Shown here: in pieces, positions 9,302 through 19,503 of the stretch | Layout of the letters: every line of letters starts with the position of its first letter | How positions within the stretch are numbered: the first letter of the stretch is position 1 | DNA from: Flavobacterium sp. BFFFF1 | Lineage (GTDB): Bacteria; Bacteroidota; Bacteroidia; Flavobacteriales; Flavobacteriaceae | Length of the DNA: 64,000 nt | Direction: 5' to 3' | Assembly: GCF_002256285.1 (NCBI RefSeq) | Contig: NZ_NKJE01000003.1 | Coordinates: forward strand, 62,001-126,000 | Notes under the pieces: model-generated | Database searches by the model: none | Told to the model about the DNA's origin: nothing | Seen by the model: the letters and a program-made list of their open reading frames with translations, nothing else | Program-made: the position numbers and the translations under genes

Positions 9302-12300
9302 ATGGGCTACACGAATGCCGACCACTATTTCCTTAATGGAGGCGGGCAAATGGGCGAATTGATCCGGGCGAAGGACTGGAGCCGGACGGCTTTGGGCGAC
9401 CCGGCACACTGGCCACAGAGCCTGCAGACGACCGTGGCGGTGATGCTCGAGAATCCGTTTGGCATGTCTGTCATCTGGGGCACGGAATACACCCAGCTTT
9501 ACAACGATGGATACCGCCCCATCCTCGGCGCGACCAAACACCCTAAAGCGCTTGGGAACAGCGTCCGCAATACCTTTCCTGAAATATGGGACACCATCGG
9601 CCCAATGTTTGACGCCGTGATGCACGGAGAATCCATACGGCATACCGATTTCCTGCTCTTATTAAACCGAAATGGCTATGAGGAGGAGTGTTATTTTGAC
9701 TTTTCGTACAGCCCCATCCGAACGGAAACGGGAGCCATCGGCGGCGTGCTGATCACCGTTGTAGAAACGACCGAAAAAATCAGGGTACAGGCAGAGCTGA
9801 TAGAAAGCACCAAAGAGTTGAAGTTTGCGATGGACGCGGCTGAACTCGGGACCTGGGATTATGACCCTTTCACCAATAAATTTTCGGCCAACGATCGTTT
9901 GAAAGACTGGTTTGGATTGTGCGCCGATGAAAAAATTGCGCTCCACCACGCTACAGATGCCATTGCCGACAAAGACCGCGAACGGATCATCATGGCCATC
10001 TACAAGGCTTTGGATTATTCGTCAGGCGGTATTTTTGACGAAGAGTACACGATCATTAACCCGTTAACGCAAAGAGAAATCGTCGTTGAAGGCAAAGGAA
10101 GGGCATGGTTTAACGAGGAAAAAATCGCTTACCGGTTTAACGGCGTGTTGCAGGAAGTGACTGAAAAAGTGTGTTCCAGAAAAACACTCGAGGAAAGCGA
10201 AGCACAGTTGCGCATTGCCATCGAGGGTGGCGAATTCGGCACGTTCGATTTCTTCCCGAACACCAAACAACTGATCTGGTCTGATAAGACCCGGGAATTG
10301 TTCGGATTGCCAAAAGATGCGCCTGTCAATTATGAGACTTATCTGTCAGCTATACATCCCGACGACCGGGGAAGATCGATGTCCATTGCACAACAGCAGG
10401 AACAGTTGAAGCGAGGCGGTCTATATGAACTGGAATACCGCGTCATTGGCATCAGCAATGGACAACTGCGGTGGCTGCGCTCTAAGGGTAAAGCAACTTA
10501 CAATCAGAATGGGGAAGCGATTCGGTACACCGGCGTCGTACAGGACATCACAAAGCAAAAGGAATCCGCGGAAATTATTCGGGAAAGTAACGAGCGCTTT
10601 CGCAATATGGTCGAACAGGCACCCGTGGCGATGAGTGTATTAAGGGGTCCGCAGTTCGTCGTAGAAGTTGCCAACGAAAAGCAGCTTCAGCTTTGGGGCA
10701 GGACATACGGGCAGGTCATGAACAAACCCATCTTTGAGGCCATCCCTGAAAGTACGGGACAGGATTTTGAGCAACGGATTGCGCATGTGTTCGAAACCGG
10801 CAAACCGTTTGTAGCAGATGAATTCCCGATAACTTTGATTCGGAACGGCAGGGAAGAAACGATTTATGCCAATTTTGTTTACGAACCCCTGTTTGACAGC
10901 CACCACAACGTAAACGGTGTCTTATCGGTTGCGATTGACATCACGGAACAGCTGCTGGCCCGCAGGAAGATTGAAGAACGCGAAGCCCAATTCAGCGCCC
11001 TGTCTGACAACATCTCGCAGTTTGCCTGGATGGCCGATGACAAAGGGTCGATATACTGGTACAACAAACGCTGGTTCGATTATACGGGAACCACGCTTGA
11101 AGAAATGGAGGGATGGGGCTGGACAAAGGTACACCACCCGGATCATCTGGAACGGGTTGTGGCTAAAATACAGCATTCCTGGGATACGGGTGAAGTGTGG
11201 GAAGATACCTTTCCGATCCGAAGTAAAGACGGCGAATACCGCTGGTTCCTGAGCAGGGCATTGCCGATTCGGGATGCAGCGGGACAAATCATCCGATGGT
11301 TTGGCACGAATACCGACATCAACGAACAGAAACAGGCAGAGGAACAATTCAAAGTACTTGCAGACCAGGCCCCCATGTGGGTTTGGCTGACGGACAAGGA
11401 AGTCAATGTTTTATATGCCAATCCGGAATTGCTCCATTTTATTGGCATTGAAGATTATACCGCTTTCACGGGCCGTACCTGGGAAGAAAAAGTACATTCG
11501 GAAGATATAGCCGTTGTGCTGCAGTCTTTTGCGCAGGCCGTATCGGAGCAACAAACGTTCACGTGTGAATTTCGCGTGCTGAATGCCGCCACGCAACAAT
11601 ACCAGTGGTTTTATATTAAGGCCGTACCACAGGTGGAGTCGGGTGAATTTTCCGGCTTTATCGGAACCGGCATCAACATCAACGAGCAGAAAATAATATT
11701 GTCTCAGCTGGAATACCGGAAAGCACTGCTGGAAGCGCATAACGAATCGAGTCTGGACGGCATCCTGTTGGTGGATACAAAAGGGAATATGCTTTCGTAT
11801 AACCACCGTTTTATTGAAATATGGAACATGCCCCAGACCATTGTGGACGCTAAAGACGATCATGCAGCATTGGAATTTGCACTGACACAATTGGTCCATC
11901 CGGAGACCTTTATGGTGCGTGTAAACTGGATGTATGAGAATCGCGATGCCGTGAGCGTAGACGAACTCGAGTTAAAGAACGGGAAGGTTATTGAGCGGTA
12001 TGGATACCATGTAGCGGGCGCTGACGGGAACTACTATGGATGCAGTTGGATATTCCGGGATGTCACGGAGCAAAAGCAATTTCAGAAGATCATCAAGGAA
12101 AGTGAGGAAAAGTTCCGCCTGCTGGCAGACTCGATGCCGCAACACATCTGGACTTCGGATCCGGAAGGGAATTTGAATTACTACAACCGTTCGGTCTTTG
12201 ATTATTCCGGACTGACGTGGGATGAGATCCATGAAAAAGGCTGGATGGACATCGTTCACCCTGATGATCGGGAAGCGAATATTAAACAGTGGCTCCATGC

Positions 12301-13288
12301 CATTTCCACAGGCACTGATTTTTTATTCGAGCACCGCTTCAGGAAACACGATGGCACCTACCGCTGGCAGCTGAGCCGGGCGATACCACAACGGGATCAG
12401 GATGGGAAGATTCAAATGTGGGTGGGAACAAGTACGGATATTGAGGAACAGAAAACCTTTACCCGGAAACTGGAATTAGAGGTTAAGGAACGTACAAAAC
12501 AATTGGAGTTGAACAATGTACAGTTGCAGAAAATGAACAAGGAACTGCAGTCTTTTGCCTACATCAGCAGCCATGACCTACAGGAGCCGTTGCGGAAGAT
12601 CCAGACTTTTGCCAGCCGGATATCCGAAAAAGAGCAGGATAATTTGTCTACCGATGGCAAGGACATGTTTCTGCGGATGCAGAATGCTGCAAACAGGATG
12701 CAGACGTTGATTCAGGATTTACTGGCGTACTCACGCATCAATCCGGCTGAATACGAATTTGAAACGACAGACCTGAATAAAATCGTCGACGAGATCAGGG
12801 AGGATTTTCACGAAGAATTGAACGAAAAGCGTGCCACGATTTCGACAAACCATTTGTGCGTCACCGATATTATTCCGTTTCAGTTTCGACAGTTGCTCGT
12901 GAATTTAATATCGAACGCGTTAAAGTTTGCGAGTCCACAGCGCCTGCCCCACATCGAAATTAAATGTGAGGTTGTAGACGGAAGGGAATTGAAAACCCTG
13001 AATCTGTTAAAAAAGAACTATTGCCATATTTCCGTTTCTGATAACGGCATTGGTTTTGAACAAGAATACAGCGAAAAGATATTTGAAGTTTTCCAGCGGC
13101 TTCACGCCCGAAATGAGTATGAAGGTACTGGTATCGGCCTTGCTATCGTAAAAAAGATTGTAGACAACCACCATGGCGTCATCACTGCAAACGGAACAAT
13201 CAACAAAGGGGCTACTTTTGATATCTACATTCCCTGCAGGGACCATGTAAAAGCGATACCGGATGCCAAAATGCAAACCACAAGCTAA
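9302..13288 (+). CDS. Multi-PAS sensor histidine kinase
   Basis: Many PAS/PAC repeats, then HisKA (ISSHDLQEPLRKIQTF) and HATPase (NLISNALKFA, DNGIGF, GTGIGLAIVKKIV). Confidence 0.93.
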   Translation: MGYTNADHYFLNGGGQMGELIRAKDWSRTALGDPAHWPQSLQTTVAVMLENPFGMSVIWGTEYTQLYNDGYRPILGATKHPKALGNSVRNTFPEIWDTIGPMFDAVMHGESIRHTDFLLLLNRNGYEEECYFDFSYSPIRTETGAIGGVLITVVETTEKIRVQAELIESTKELKFAMDAAELGTWDYDPFTNKFSANDRLKDWFGLCADEKIALHHATDAIADKDRERIIMAIYKALDYSSGGIFDEEYTIINPLTQREIVVEGKGRAWFNEEKIAYRFNGVLQEVTEKVCSRKTLEESEAQLRIAIEGGEFGTFDFFPNTKQLIWSDKTRELFGLPKDAPVNYETYLSAIHPDDRGRSMSIAQQQEQLKRGGLYELEYRVIGISNGQLRWLRSKGKATYNQNGEAIRYTGVVQDITKQKESAEIIRESNERFRNMVEQAPVAMSVLRGPQFVVEVANEKQLQLWGRTYGQVMNKPIFEAIPESTGQDFEQRIAHVFETGKPFVADEFPITLIRNGREETIYANFVYEPLFDSHHNVNGVLSVAIDITEQLLARRKIEEREAQFSALSDNISQFAWMADDKGSIYWYNKRWFDYTGTTLEEMEGWGWTKVHHPDHLERVVAKIQHSWDTGEVWEDTFPIRSKDGEYRWFLSRALPIRDAAGQIIRWFGTNTDINEQKQAEEQFKVLADQAPMWVWLTDKEVNVLYANPELLHFIGIEDYTAFTGRTWEEKVHSEDIAVVLQSFAQAVSEQQTFTCEFRVLNAATQQYQWFYIKAVPQVESGEFSGFIGTGININEQKIILSQLEYRKALLEAHNESSLDGILLVDTKGNMLSYNHRFIEIWNMPQTIVDAKDDHAALEFALTQLVHPETFMVRVNWMYENRDAVSVDELELKNGKVIERYGYHVAGADGNYYGCSWIFRDVTEQKQFQKIIKESEEKFRLLADSMPQHIWTSDPEGNLNYYNRSVFDYSGLTWDEIHEKGWMDIVHPDDREANIKQWLHAISTGTDFLFEHRFRKHDGTYRWQLSRAIPQRDQDGKIQMWVGTSTDIEEQKTFTRKLELEVKERTKQLELNNVQLQKMNKELQSFAYISSHDLQEPLRKIQTFASRISEKEQDNLSTDGKDMFLRMQNAANRMQTLIQDLLAYSRINPAEYEFETTDLNKIVDEIREDFHEELNEKRATISTNHLCVTDIIPFQFRQLLVNLISNALKFASPQRLPHIEIKCEVVDGRELKTLNLLKKNYCHISVSDNGIGFEQEYSEKIFEVFQRLHARNEYEGTGIGLAIVKKIVDNHHGVITANGTINKGATFDIYIPCRDHVKAIPDAKMQTTS

Positions 13289-13380
13289 TCAAATCAGGTT
13301 CCGAATGGCGCATTGGCTTAGGCATATGATCCTTCCTAAATTAAACTATCATTACGATTTAAAACTATTTACACAATCCA

Positions 13381-13938
13381 ATGTCTAAAATATTCTTCAC
13401 CTCGGACCAGCATTTTGGTCACGCCAATATCATCAAACTAACCAACCGCCCATTCGCAAATGCCGAAGAGATGGACCGCGAATTGATCAGACGCTGGAAC
13501 GAACGCGTTGCACCGGAAGACGAAGTGTACCACCTTGGCGACTTCGCGCTGAGCACAACGGAAGCGCTCACCGACGTGTTAAATCAGTTGAACGGCACCA
13601 TTTACCTCATCAAAGGCAACCACGACAAGACGGCGCTGGCCCTGCCCAAACGCTTCAAATGGATCAAGGATTATCACGAAGTCACGATAAAAGATCCCGA
13701 TGCCTTCAATGGCTCGCGGCTGATCATCCTGTTCCACTATGCGATGCGCATTTGGCGGAATGACTTCCGGGAATCGTGGCACCTTTACGGGCATACGCAT
13801 GGCACGCTGCCAGACAAGGAACACAAACTGGCCATAGATGTGGGTGTGGATTGCCATGACTTCTACCCTATTTCGTATGACGAAGTAAAAGCGATCATGA
13901 AACGTAAGCAATGGAAAGCGCCGTTTGGGCCGCGTTAG
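13381..13938 (+). CDS. Calcineurin-like metallophosphoesterase
   Basis: FTSDQHFGH, HLGDFA, IKGNHD, YGHTHG motifs. Confidence 0.9.
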   Translation: MSKIFFTSDQHFGHANIIKLTNRPFANAEEMDRELIRRWNERVAPEDEVYHLGDFALSTTEALTDVLNQLNGTIYLIKGNHDKTALALPKRFKWIKDYHEVTIKDPDAFNGSRLIILFHYAMRIWRNDFRESWHLYGHTHGTLPDKEHKLAIDVGVDCHDFYPISYDEVKAIMKRKQWKAPFGPR

Positions 13939-14026
13939 TGCACTCGTGGATGCATCCCCTTTTGAATTAACCGTTCCGCTTTGAACGTGGGGCGGTATTA
14001 AAGGTTACCTTTGGAAAAATCCAAAA

Positions 14027-14452
14027 ATGAACAAACGAGGCCCCATTATTTTTATTGAAGACGACACAGACGACCAGGAGGTAATTGCCGAAGTGTATGC
14101 CGAACTGGACTGTACCAATGAGATCATATTTTTCTCAGAAGCAGAAAAAGCGCTGGAATTCTTAACCGAAACCAAAATCAAGCCTTTCATCATTTTTTCG
14201 GACATCAACATGCCCCGGTTGAGCGGATTGGAATTAAGGGATAAGGTCCGTGAAAACAAAGCGCTCGAAATCAAATCCATTCCGTACCTGTTCTTCACTA
14301 CTTCCGCCGAACAGCAATACGTAATCGATGCCTACTCCAAATCGATTCAGGGATTTTTCGTCAAGCCTTCCAATTACACCGAGCTAAAGAAAGTCCTGAC
14401 CGTGATTATTAACTATTGGCAGCACTGCGTTTCTCCGGAATATACCGGATAA
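14027..14452 (+). CDS. Single-domain response regulator (REC)
   Basis: IEDDTDDQEVI..., FSDINMPRLSGLEL, FTTSAE, FVKPSNY. Confidence 0.9.
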   Translation: MNKRGPIIFIEDDTDDQEVIAEVYAELDCTNEIIFFSEAEKALEFLTETKIKPFIIFSDINMPRLSGLELRDKVRENKALEIKSIPYLFFTTSAEQQYVIDAYSKSIQGFFVKPSNYTELKKVLTVIINYWQHCVSPEYTG

Positions 14453-14491
14453 AAGTCAAGGTACCTGAATCCCATAAGATTTATACAGAAT

Positions 14492-14531
14492 ACTGTAAAA
14501 TTATGGGCAAACCATCCGATAATTTTACAGT
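14492..14531. promoter_or_regulatory. 13-bp perfect inverted repeat upstream of the small ORF at 14554
   Basis: ACTGTAAAATTAT-(14 nt)-ATAATTTTACAGT; overlaps the smaller dyad TACAG-AATA-CTGTA at 14484-14497. Confidence 0.6.
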
Positions 14532-14553
14532 AAAGCAACACTAAAACTATCCG

Positions 14554-14760
14554 ATGGAAACTACCGATAAAAACAACCAGGCAGCGGAGGAACATCCCGT
14601 TGCAGAAAATCTATCCCGGCACGACGATCCGACACCGGTTACCACACCTGCTGCGGACGGCACCAGGCAACAACACATAACAGGAAACGATGAAAATCAA
14701 AATGGGCGCCTTGAGCGTAATGACGACATTGATAATGCAAAGGAGTCAGGGACCCGTTAA
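14554..14760 (+). CDS. Hypothetical small hydrophilic protein
   Basis: 68-aa ORF followed by a strong terminator. Confidence 0.5.
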   Translation: METTDKNNQAAEEHPVAENLSRHDDPTPVTTPAADGTRQQHITGNDENQNGRLERNDDIDNAKESGTR

Positions 14761-14782
14761 CTTTTCACTTGTTTTGGTTTGG

Positions 14783-14808
14783 GCGGCACGAAAGTGCCGC
14801 TTTTTTTT
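14783..14808 (+). terminator. Intrinsic terminator
   Basis: GCGGCAC-GAAA-GTGCCGC then T8. Confidence 0.92.
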
Positions 14809-14922
14809 GTGTCATTTTTTAACGGCTTTCATCATGTTAAAGAAGGCAGGTGTGTCATTTAATGTTTTAGTTTTGTAGGTGTTCCTGAACCATCAACCGC
14901 GGTTCGGGCACGAATTGGGACA

Positions 14923-16287
14923 ATGAAAAATCACGAATACGCCATAGTCGATATTGAAACCACCGGTGGCAACGCCCGGGGCAGCCGCATTACGGAAATT
15001 GCGATCATCATACACGATGGCGTTACAGTGATTGACCGTTGGGAAACGCTGGTAAACCCACAGCAGGAGATTCCGTTGCCGATATTTGCATTGACCGGTA
15101 TTACTAACGAGATGGTCGCTGACGCACCCGTGTTTGATGACATCGCCGAAAAGGTACACGGATTGCTCAGTGACCGGATATTCGTGGCACACAATGTCAA
15201 TTTCGACTATTCCTTCTTATGCCACCAGCTTTCAGAAAGCGGATTCAAATGGAGTGCGAGGAAGTTGTGCACCGTACGCGCCGCAAGGAAGATCAAGCCG
15301 GGACTGCCATCTTACAGCCTGGGGAACTTATGCCGTTCGCTGGACATTTCGCTCGAAAACCGACACCGTGCCGGCGGCGATGCCGATGCGACTGCCATTT
15401 TATTTTCACAGTTGATTGCATCGGATAGCCAACAGGTCATTGCCCAAATGATTAAGAAAACGGCACAGGACCAGCGATTGCCCCCTAACCTGCCGCCTCA
15501 GGACTTTGAACAATTGCCTGCGAAACCGGGCGTTTATTATTTCTATAACGAGGCGCGAAAGGTCATTTATGTCGGGAAAGCAATCAATATAAAGAAGCGG
15601 GTGGCCTCCCACTTCACCGGGAACAGCACCACACCGCAGCGGCAGCATTTTTTGCGGGATATCTACGGCATTTCGTTTGAAGTTTGTGCGACGGAACTGA
15701 TGGCCTTGTTGCTTGAATGTACCGAAATCAAAAAGTTGTGGCCCACGTACAACCGCGCGTTAAAACGCTTTGAGGCCAAATTTGGGCTTTATGAATATGA
15801 AGCCCGCAGCGGATACCGTTACCTGGCGATTGGGAAGGTCGGTAAATTCCAGCGCTGTATCGAATCCTTTAATACGATTCATGAAGGCATCAATCTGTTG
15901 CGCAGCCTGTCAGAACAATTTGATATCGACCATAGGTTTTGCAAGTACTGCCTTCCGCAGGTGTTTGAGCCATTTCACCACATCGATTCGGAAGTATTGC
16001 CCAATGTCGATCAGCACAATGCTCAAATTGACAAAGCGATTGCATTTCTGGCGGACAGCAGGTCCAGTTTTGCCATTTTGGATAAAGGCAGGTCGGAAGA
16101 AGAGCGCAGCTGTATCTGGGTAGAAAATGGCCGTTTTTATGGGATGGGTTACATTCCGACGGATGTTGCCATCACCGAAGCCGGGCTATTAAAAGAATAC
16201 GTAATCCCATATCGGAGCAACCAGTACATCATGCAACTGATCGGCAATTTTGCAAAGAAATTCCCAAACAAGATTATCACAGTTTAA
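14923..16287 (+). CDS. DnaQ-like 3'-5' exonuclease fused to GIY-YIG (UvrC-N/Cho-like) nuclease
   Basis: N-term AIVDIETTGGNARGSRITEIAI and HNVNFDYSFL (DEDD exonuclease); middle PGVYYFYNEARKVIYVGKAINIKKRVASHF (GIY-YIG). Confidence 0.9.
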   Translation: MKNHEYAIVDIETTGGNARGSRITEIAIIIHDGVTVIDRWETLVNPQQEIPLPIFALTGITNEMVADAPVFDDIAEKVHGLLSDRIFVAHNVNFDYSFLCHQLSESGFKWSARKLCTVRAARKIKPGLPSYSLGNLCRSLDISLENRHRAGGDADATAILFSQLIASDSQQVIAQMIKKTAQDQRLPPNLPPQDFEQLPAKPGVYYFYNEARKVIYVGKAINIKKRVASHFTGNSTTPQRQHFLRDIYGISFEVCATELMALLLECTEIKKLWPTYNRALKRFEAKFGLYEYEARSGYRYLAIGKVGKFQRCIESFNTIHEGINLLRSLSEQFDIDHRFCKYCLPQVFEPFHHIDSEVLPNVDQHNAQIDKAIAFLADSRSSFAILDKGRSEEERSCIWVENGRFYGMGYIPTDVAITEAGLLKEYVIPYRSNQYIMQLIGNFAKKFPNKIITV

Positions 16288-16350
16288 ACTTCATCCCTAA
16301 ACTGTATTCACCTTACTTTCGCTTATTTTTTTAGAACAAAAGACACCCCT

Positions 16351-16911
16351 ATGGATTACGAAAAATTCATTTTCTGCCTTGAAGCCGTTGCCGATGTTGA
16401 AGCCGATACCGCAACGCCAGTGCTACGGAACCTCGAACAACTGGCCTCTCGCGAAGGCATTGAAAGCATTTATAAAACCTGTGACACGATTGAAGGGCTT
16501 GAAGACAGCCTGAATGCGCTGCTGTACGACGACCATCATTTTAAGAATTATGAAATCATCTACCTCGTCATGCAGGGAGCCGAAAATAACATCTGCCTGA
16601 ATAATTATTATTACAGCCTCGAGGAAATCGCGGAAATTTTTGAAGGCAGGCTGAAGGGCAAGATTATGCATTTCGCAAACGCCAAAGTGCTCGACCTGAC
16701 GCCTGAGGAAGCACAATACTTCCTTGATGTTACAGGAGCACGCGCGATTTCAGGTTACGGAAGGCCGTCATTGGTGGTGAGCAGCAGCGGTTTAGACAAC
16801 CTGTTTTTCAGTCTTTGCCAGGACGATGACGATGTGGTTGACATTGTGGAAACGCTACACGAAAAGCAGTATGCGCTGTGCCAGTTGTTGGACTTCAGGC
16901 TTTATTATTGA
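16351..16911 (+). CDS. Hypothetical protein
   Basis: 186-aa ORF with good coding character; no firm family assignment. Confidence 0.65.
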   Translation: MDYEKFIFCLEAVADVEADTATPVLRNLEQLASREGIESIYKTCDTIEGLEDSLNALLYDDHHFKNYEIIYLVMQGAENNICLNNYYYSLEEIAEIFEGRLKGKIMHFANAKVLDLTPEEAQYFLDVTGARAISGYGRPSLVVSSSGLDNLFFSLCQDDDDVVDIVETLHEKQYALCQLLDFRLYY

Positions 16912-17001
16912 GTGCTTTTCGTTGTTATCCACAATCATAATGTTAACACAAAAACGAAGGTCCCGCCGGAATAAGGCCTACCTTTAAGAAAAGTAAACAA
17001 T

Positions 17002-17379
17002 ATGTCAGAAAAAAACAAGAAGCAATTTGGGGTCTGGATGGACTCGCACCATGCAACGATTGTAGGAAAAGCGCAGGACGGCCAAGGTGATTTTATTATA
17101 CTGGGCCACGTGAGCAGTGCTGCCCGCGACAACAATTCAAACGAAAAAACGGCAAACAACCACGAAATTGGGCTGACGCAAAAGTTCTTTAAGGAAATCG
17201 CGGCAATGATGCCAAACATCGACCAGGTCCACATTACCGGCACCGGACAGGTGCAGGAACAATTTATGAAATTTCTTGCGGAAACGGCACAATACAAAAA
17301 TGCCGAATCGGAAGAAAGTACTTCAAACAAAATGAGCGAGGAAAACCTGGTATCTTTTATTGCGAAGCATTTTAATTAA
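17002..17379 (+). CDS. Hypothetical protein, possibly baeRF/host-attachment-like
   Basis: FGVWMDSHHATIVGK...IDQVHITGTGQVQEQFMKFLAE. Confidence 0.55.
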   Translation: MSEKNKKQFGVWMDSHHATIVGKAQDGQGDFIILGHVSSAARDNNSNEKTANNHEIGLTQKFFKEIAAMMPNIDQVHITGTGQVQEQFMKFLAETAQYKNAESEESTSNKMSEENLVSFIAKHFN

Positions 17380-17403
17380 AATTTTGCATTATTATTGATT
17401 CAC

Positions 17404-17434
17404 AAGCCGTTGATTTAACCAGCGGCTTTTTTTT
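17404..17434 (+). terminator. Intrinsic terminator
   Basis: AAGCCG...CGGCTT followed by T run. Confidence 0.75.
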
Positions 17435-17502
17435 ATGATATTGATTTATTCCTCCGTAAACGATGACGGTATGTCGGATTTTACTTATTTTCGGACAGCA
17501 AT

Positions 17503-18150
17503 TTGACCATCCGGATGATAAAGAAGCATTTTATTTTGATTGGCACTGCCATAACGCTGTTGTTGATGACAACGGCCGCGATGTTTTATCCCGGCGGATC
17601 GATGTTTGATAAGCATAGTGTCGGTTATAGCTGGCGGCACAACTACGTCAGCAACCTGTTTGGTGAAGACGCGATCAATGGTATGCCTAATCCCGGGCGG
17701 TACTGGGCGCTTTGCAGCATGATCTTCCTTTCTGCCACCTGCTCCCTTTTCTTCATAGAGTTTTCCAGAAAGATCCCTGACGCACGCGCGGCAAAAATCA
17801 TCCGCTATTCAGGGATTACCTCAATGGTGTTTGCCGTTTTTATCGCAACGCCCCTGCATGACCTGATGATCTCGATATCAAGCAGTATTTTCCTGCTGAG
17901 CACCTTTTACATCACGGTATTTATCTTTAAATCGCGGCTTCACCTTTTTAAATGGCTCGCAGTCTTGTATCTCGCTGGTTTTTATGGAACGTTGTACATT
18001 TACAACTCAGGTGACGTACTGGAATACCTGGCTGTAATCCAAAAAGCGCTTTTTGCGATGACCGTGGTCGTGGTACTCGCATTGCATTATGGTACTAAGG
18101 CAACGGATTTTGTTCCAAAAAAGGATGTTACCCACGCCACAGACAATTAA
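17503..18150 (+). CDS. Hypothetical multi-pass membrane protein (DUF998-like)
   Basis: Several hydrophobic helices. Confidence 0.55.
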   Translation: MTIRMIKKHFILIGTAITLLLMTTAAMFYPGGSMFDKHSVGYSWRHNYVSNLFGEDAINGMPNPGRYWALCSMIFLSATCSLFFIEFSRKIPDARAAKIIRYSGITSMVFAVFIATPLHDLMISISSSIFLLSTFYITVFIFKSRLHLFKWLAVLYLAGFYGTLYIYNSGDVLEYLAVIQKALFAMTVVVVLALHYGTKATDFVPKKDVTHATDN

Positions 18151-18187
18151 GACGTCGTGCAAAGTTTATTGATGTAGTGCAAATTTG
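18151..18187. promoter_or_regulatory. Tandem direct repeat 20 bp apart, candidate AraC operator
   Basis: GACGTCGTGCAAAGTTT (18151) and GATGTAGTGCAAATTTG (18171), 13/17 identical. Confidence 0.5.
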
Positions 18188-18247
18188 CCCGAATGGTTAT
18201 TTTTTAATAATTGTTAAAGCAATAGTTGTTTCCAAACCAATAGATTT

Positions 18248-19492
18248 GTGATGTATGCCCAAAAAATAATTAAAACCACCCGACGGCCTATGATTTTCCA
18301 ATTTGGATTTTACAGTTCGCTTTTGCTCATTACTTTTTCGCAGGGTATTCTTTACAGCCTGTTGCTTTTGAGGAAAGGAATAAAAAATGGAGACAAATCA
18401 AACTACTGGCTTAGCGGTTTTATTTTTGTATGCAGCCTGTATGTAGCGCCCTGGATGCTTGGGTTTGCTGGTTGGTACGACAACCAACCTTATCGGGACA
18501 TTTTATTTTATACCCCGTTTCATCAATTATTCTTATTTGGTCCTTTAATTTTCTTTTACACACAAAGCCTTTTAAACCCGAATTTCAGGTTATCGGTAAA
18601 GTCGGCGTGGCATTTTCTTCCCGCAGTGTTGTACCTGTTGTACAGTCTTGGGATGTGGGTATATGACCAACTGATCCATCACGGCTACTATTTTTATGCT
18701 GATGGTGCGGATAAGGATTTTGACTTTTGGTACCAGTGCTGCGGATTCATTTCCATGCTTGTCTACCTGGTGCTGAGTATCCGATTTTACAATATTTACA
18801 GGCGTTTTGTTTTCCAGGTCACCAGCTTTGCCGAAAGCATCCTGTTTAAATGGGTAAAAACGTATTTGGTTTCGTTTTTGGTTTTAATGTTGTTGCCGAT
18901 TGCTTTTGATTTGCTTGGATTGATTTTTCCCGAAGTAAAGACGTATACCGGAAGCTGGTGGTTTTTCCTCGCTTTTTCGATTGTGATGTATTACATCGCC
19001 ATTACAGCCTACTCCAACCCGGTGATTTCAAAAATACCGTTCAGGTTGTCCTTTTTTGACTCCCATCCGGTCATGTTGCTGGCAGACGATCAACATCCGG
19101 AAACCGAAAATGTCATTGCAGTGGAAGAGGATAGCATCCCCGTTTCTGACAATGCAGAAATCCGGGAATGGAAAATCCGGATCGAAGCGTTGATGGAGCA
19201 GCAGCAGCTGTTTAAAAATCCGGAATTGACATTATCAGAGGTGGCACGATTGCTGCAAAGCAATGCCTCGGTCATTTCAAAAGTGGTAAACCAGGGATTC
19301 GGGCAGAATTTTAATGACCTGATTAATAAGTACCGTACTGAGGCCGTTATCAAATGTATTGCGGATGGCGCGCATAAAAAATCCACATTACTGGGCATTG
19401 CATTTGACTGTGGCTTTAATTCAAAGGCCACTTTCAACCGGGCTTTTAAAAAACACACAGGCCGCTCACCAAAAGATTATACAGCAGTCTGA
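18248..19492 (+). CDS. AraC-family transcriptional regulator with N-terminal membrane domain
   Basis: Hydrophobic N-terminal region; C-terminal AraC HTH (LGIAFDCGFNSKATFNRAFKKHTGRSPKDY). Start may be MIFQFGFYSS at 18290. Confidence 0.88.
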   Translation: MMYAQKIIKTTRRPMIFQFGFYSSLLLITFSQGILYSLLLLRKGIKNGDKSNYWLSGFIFVCSLYVAPWMLGFAGWYDNQPYRDILFYTPFHQLFLFGPLIFFYTQSLLNPNFRLSVKSAWHFLPAVLYLLYSLGMWVYDQLIHHGYYFYADGADKDFDFWYQCCGFISMLVYLVLSIRFYNIYRRFVFQVTSFAESILFKWVKTYLVSFLVLMLLPIAFDLLGLIFPEVKTYTGSWWFFLAFSIVMYYIAITAYSNPVISKIPFRLSFFDSHPVMLLADDQHPETENVIAVEEDSIPVSDNAEIREWKIRIEALMEQQQLFKNPELTLSEVARLLQSNASVISKVVNQGFGQNFNDLINKYRTEAVIKCIADGAHKKSTLLGIAFDCGFNSKATFNRAFKKHTGRSPKDYTAV

Positions 19493-19503
19493 TACACATA
19501 GGT

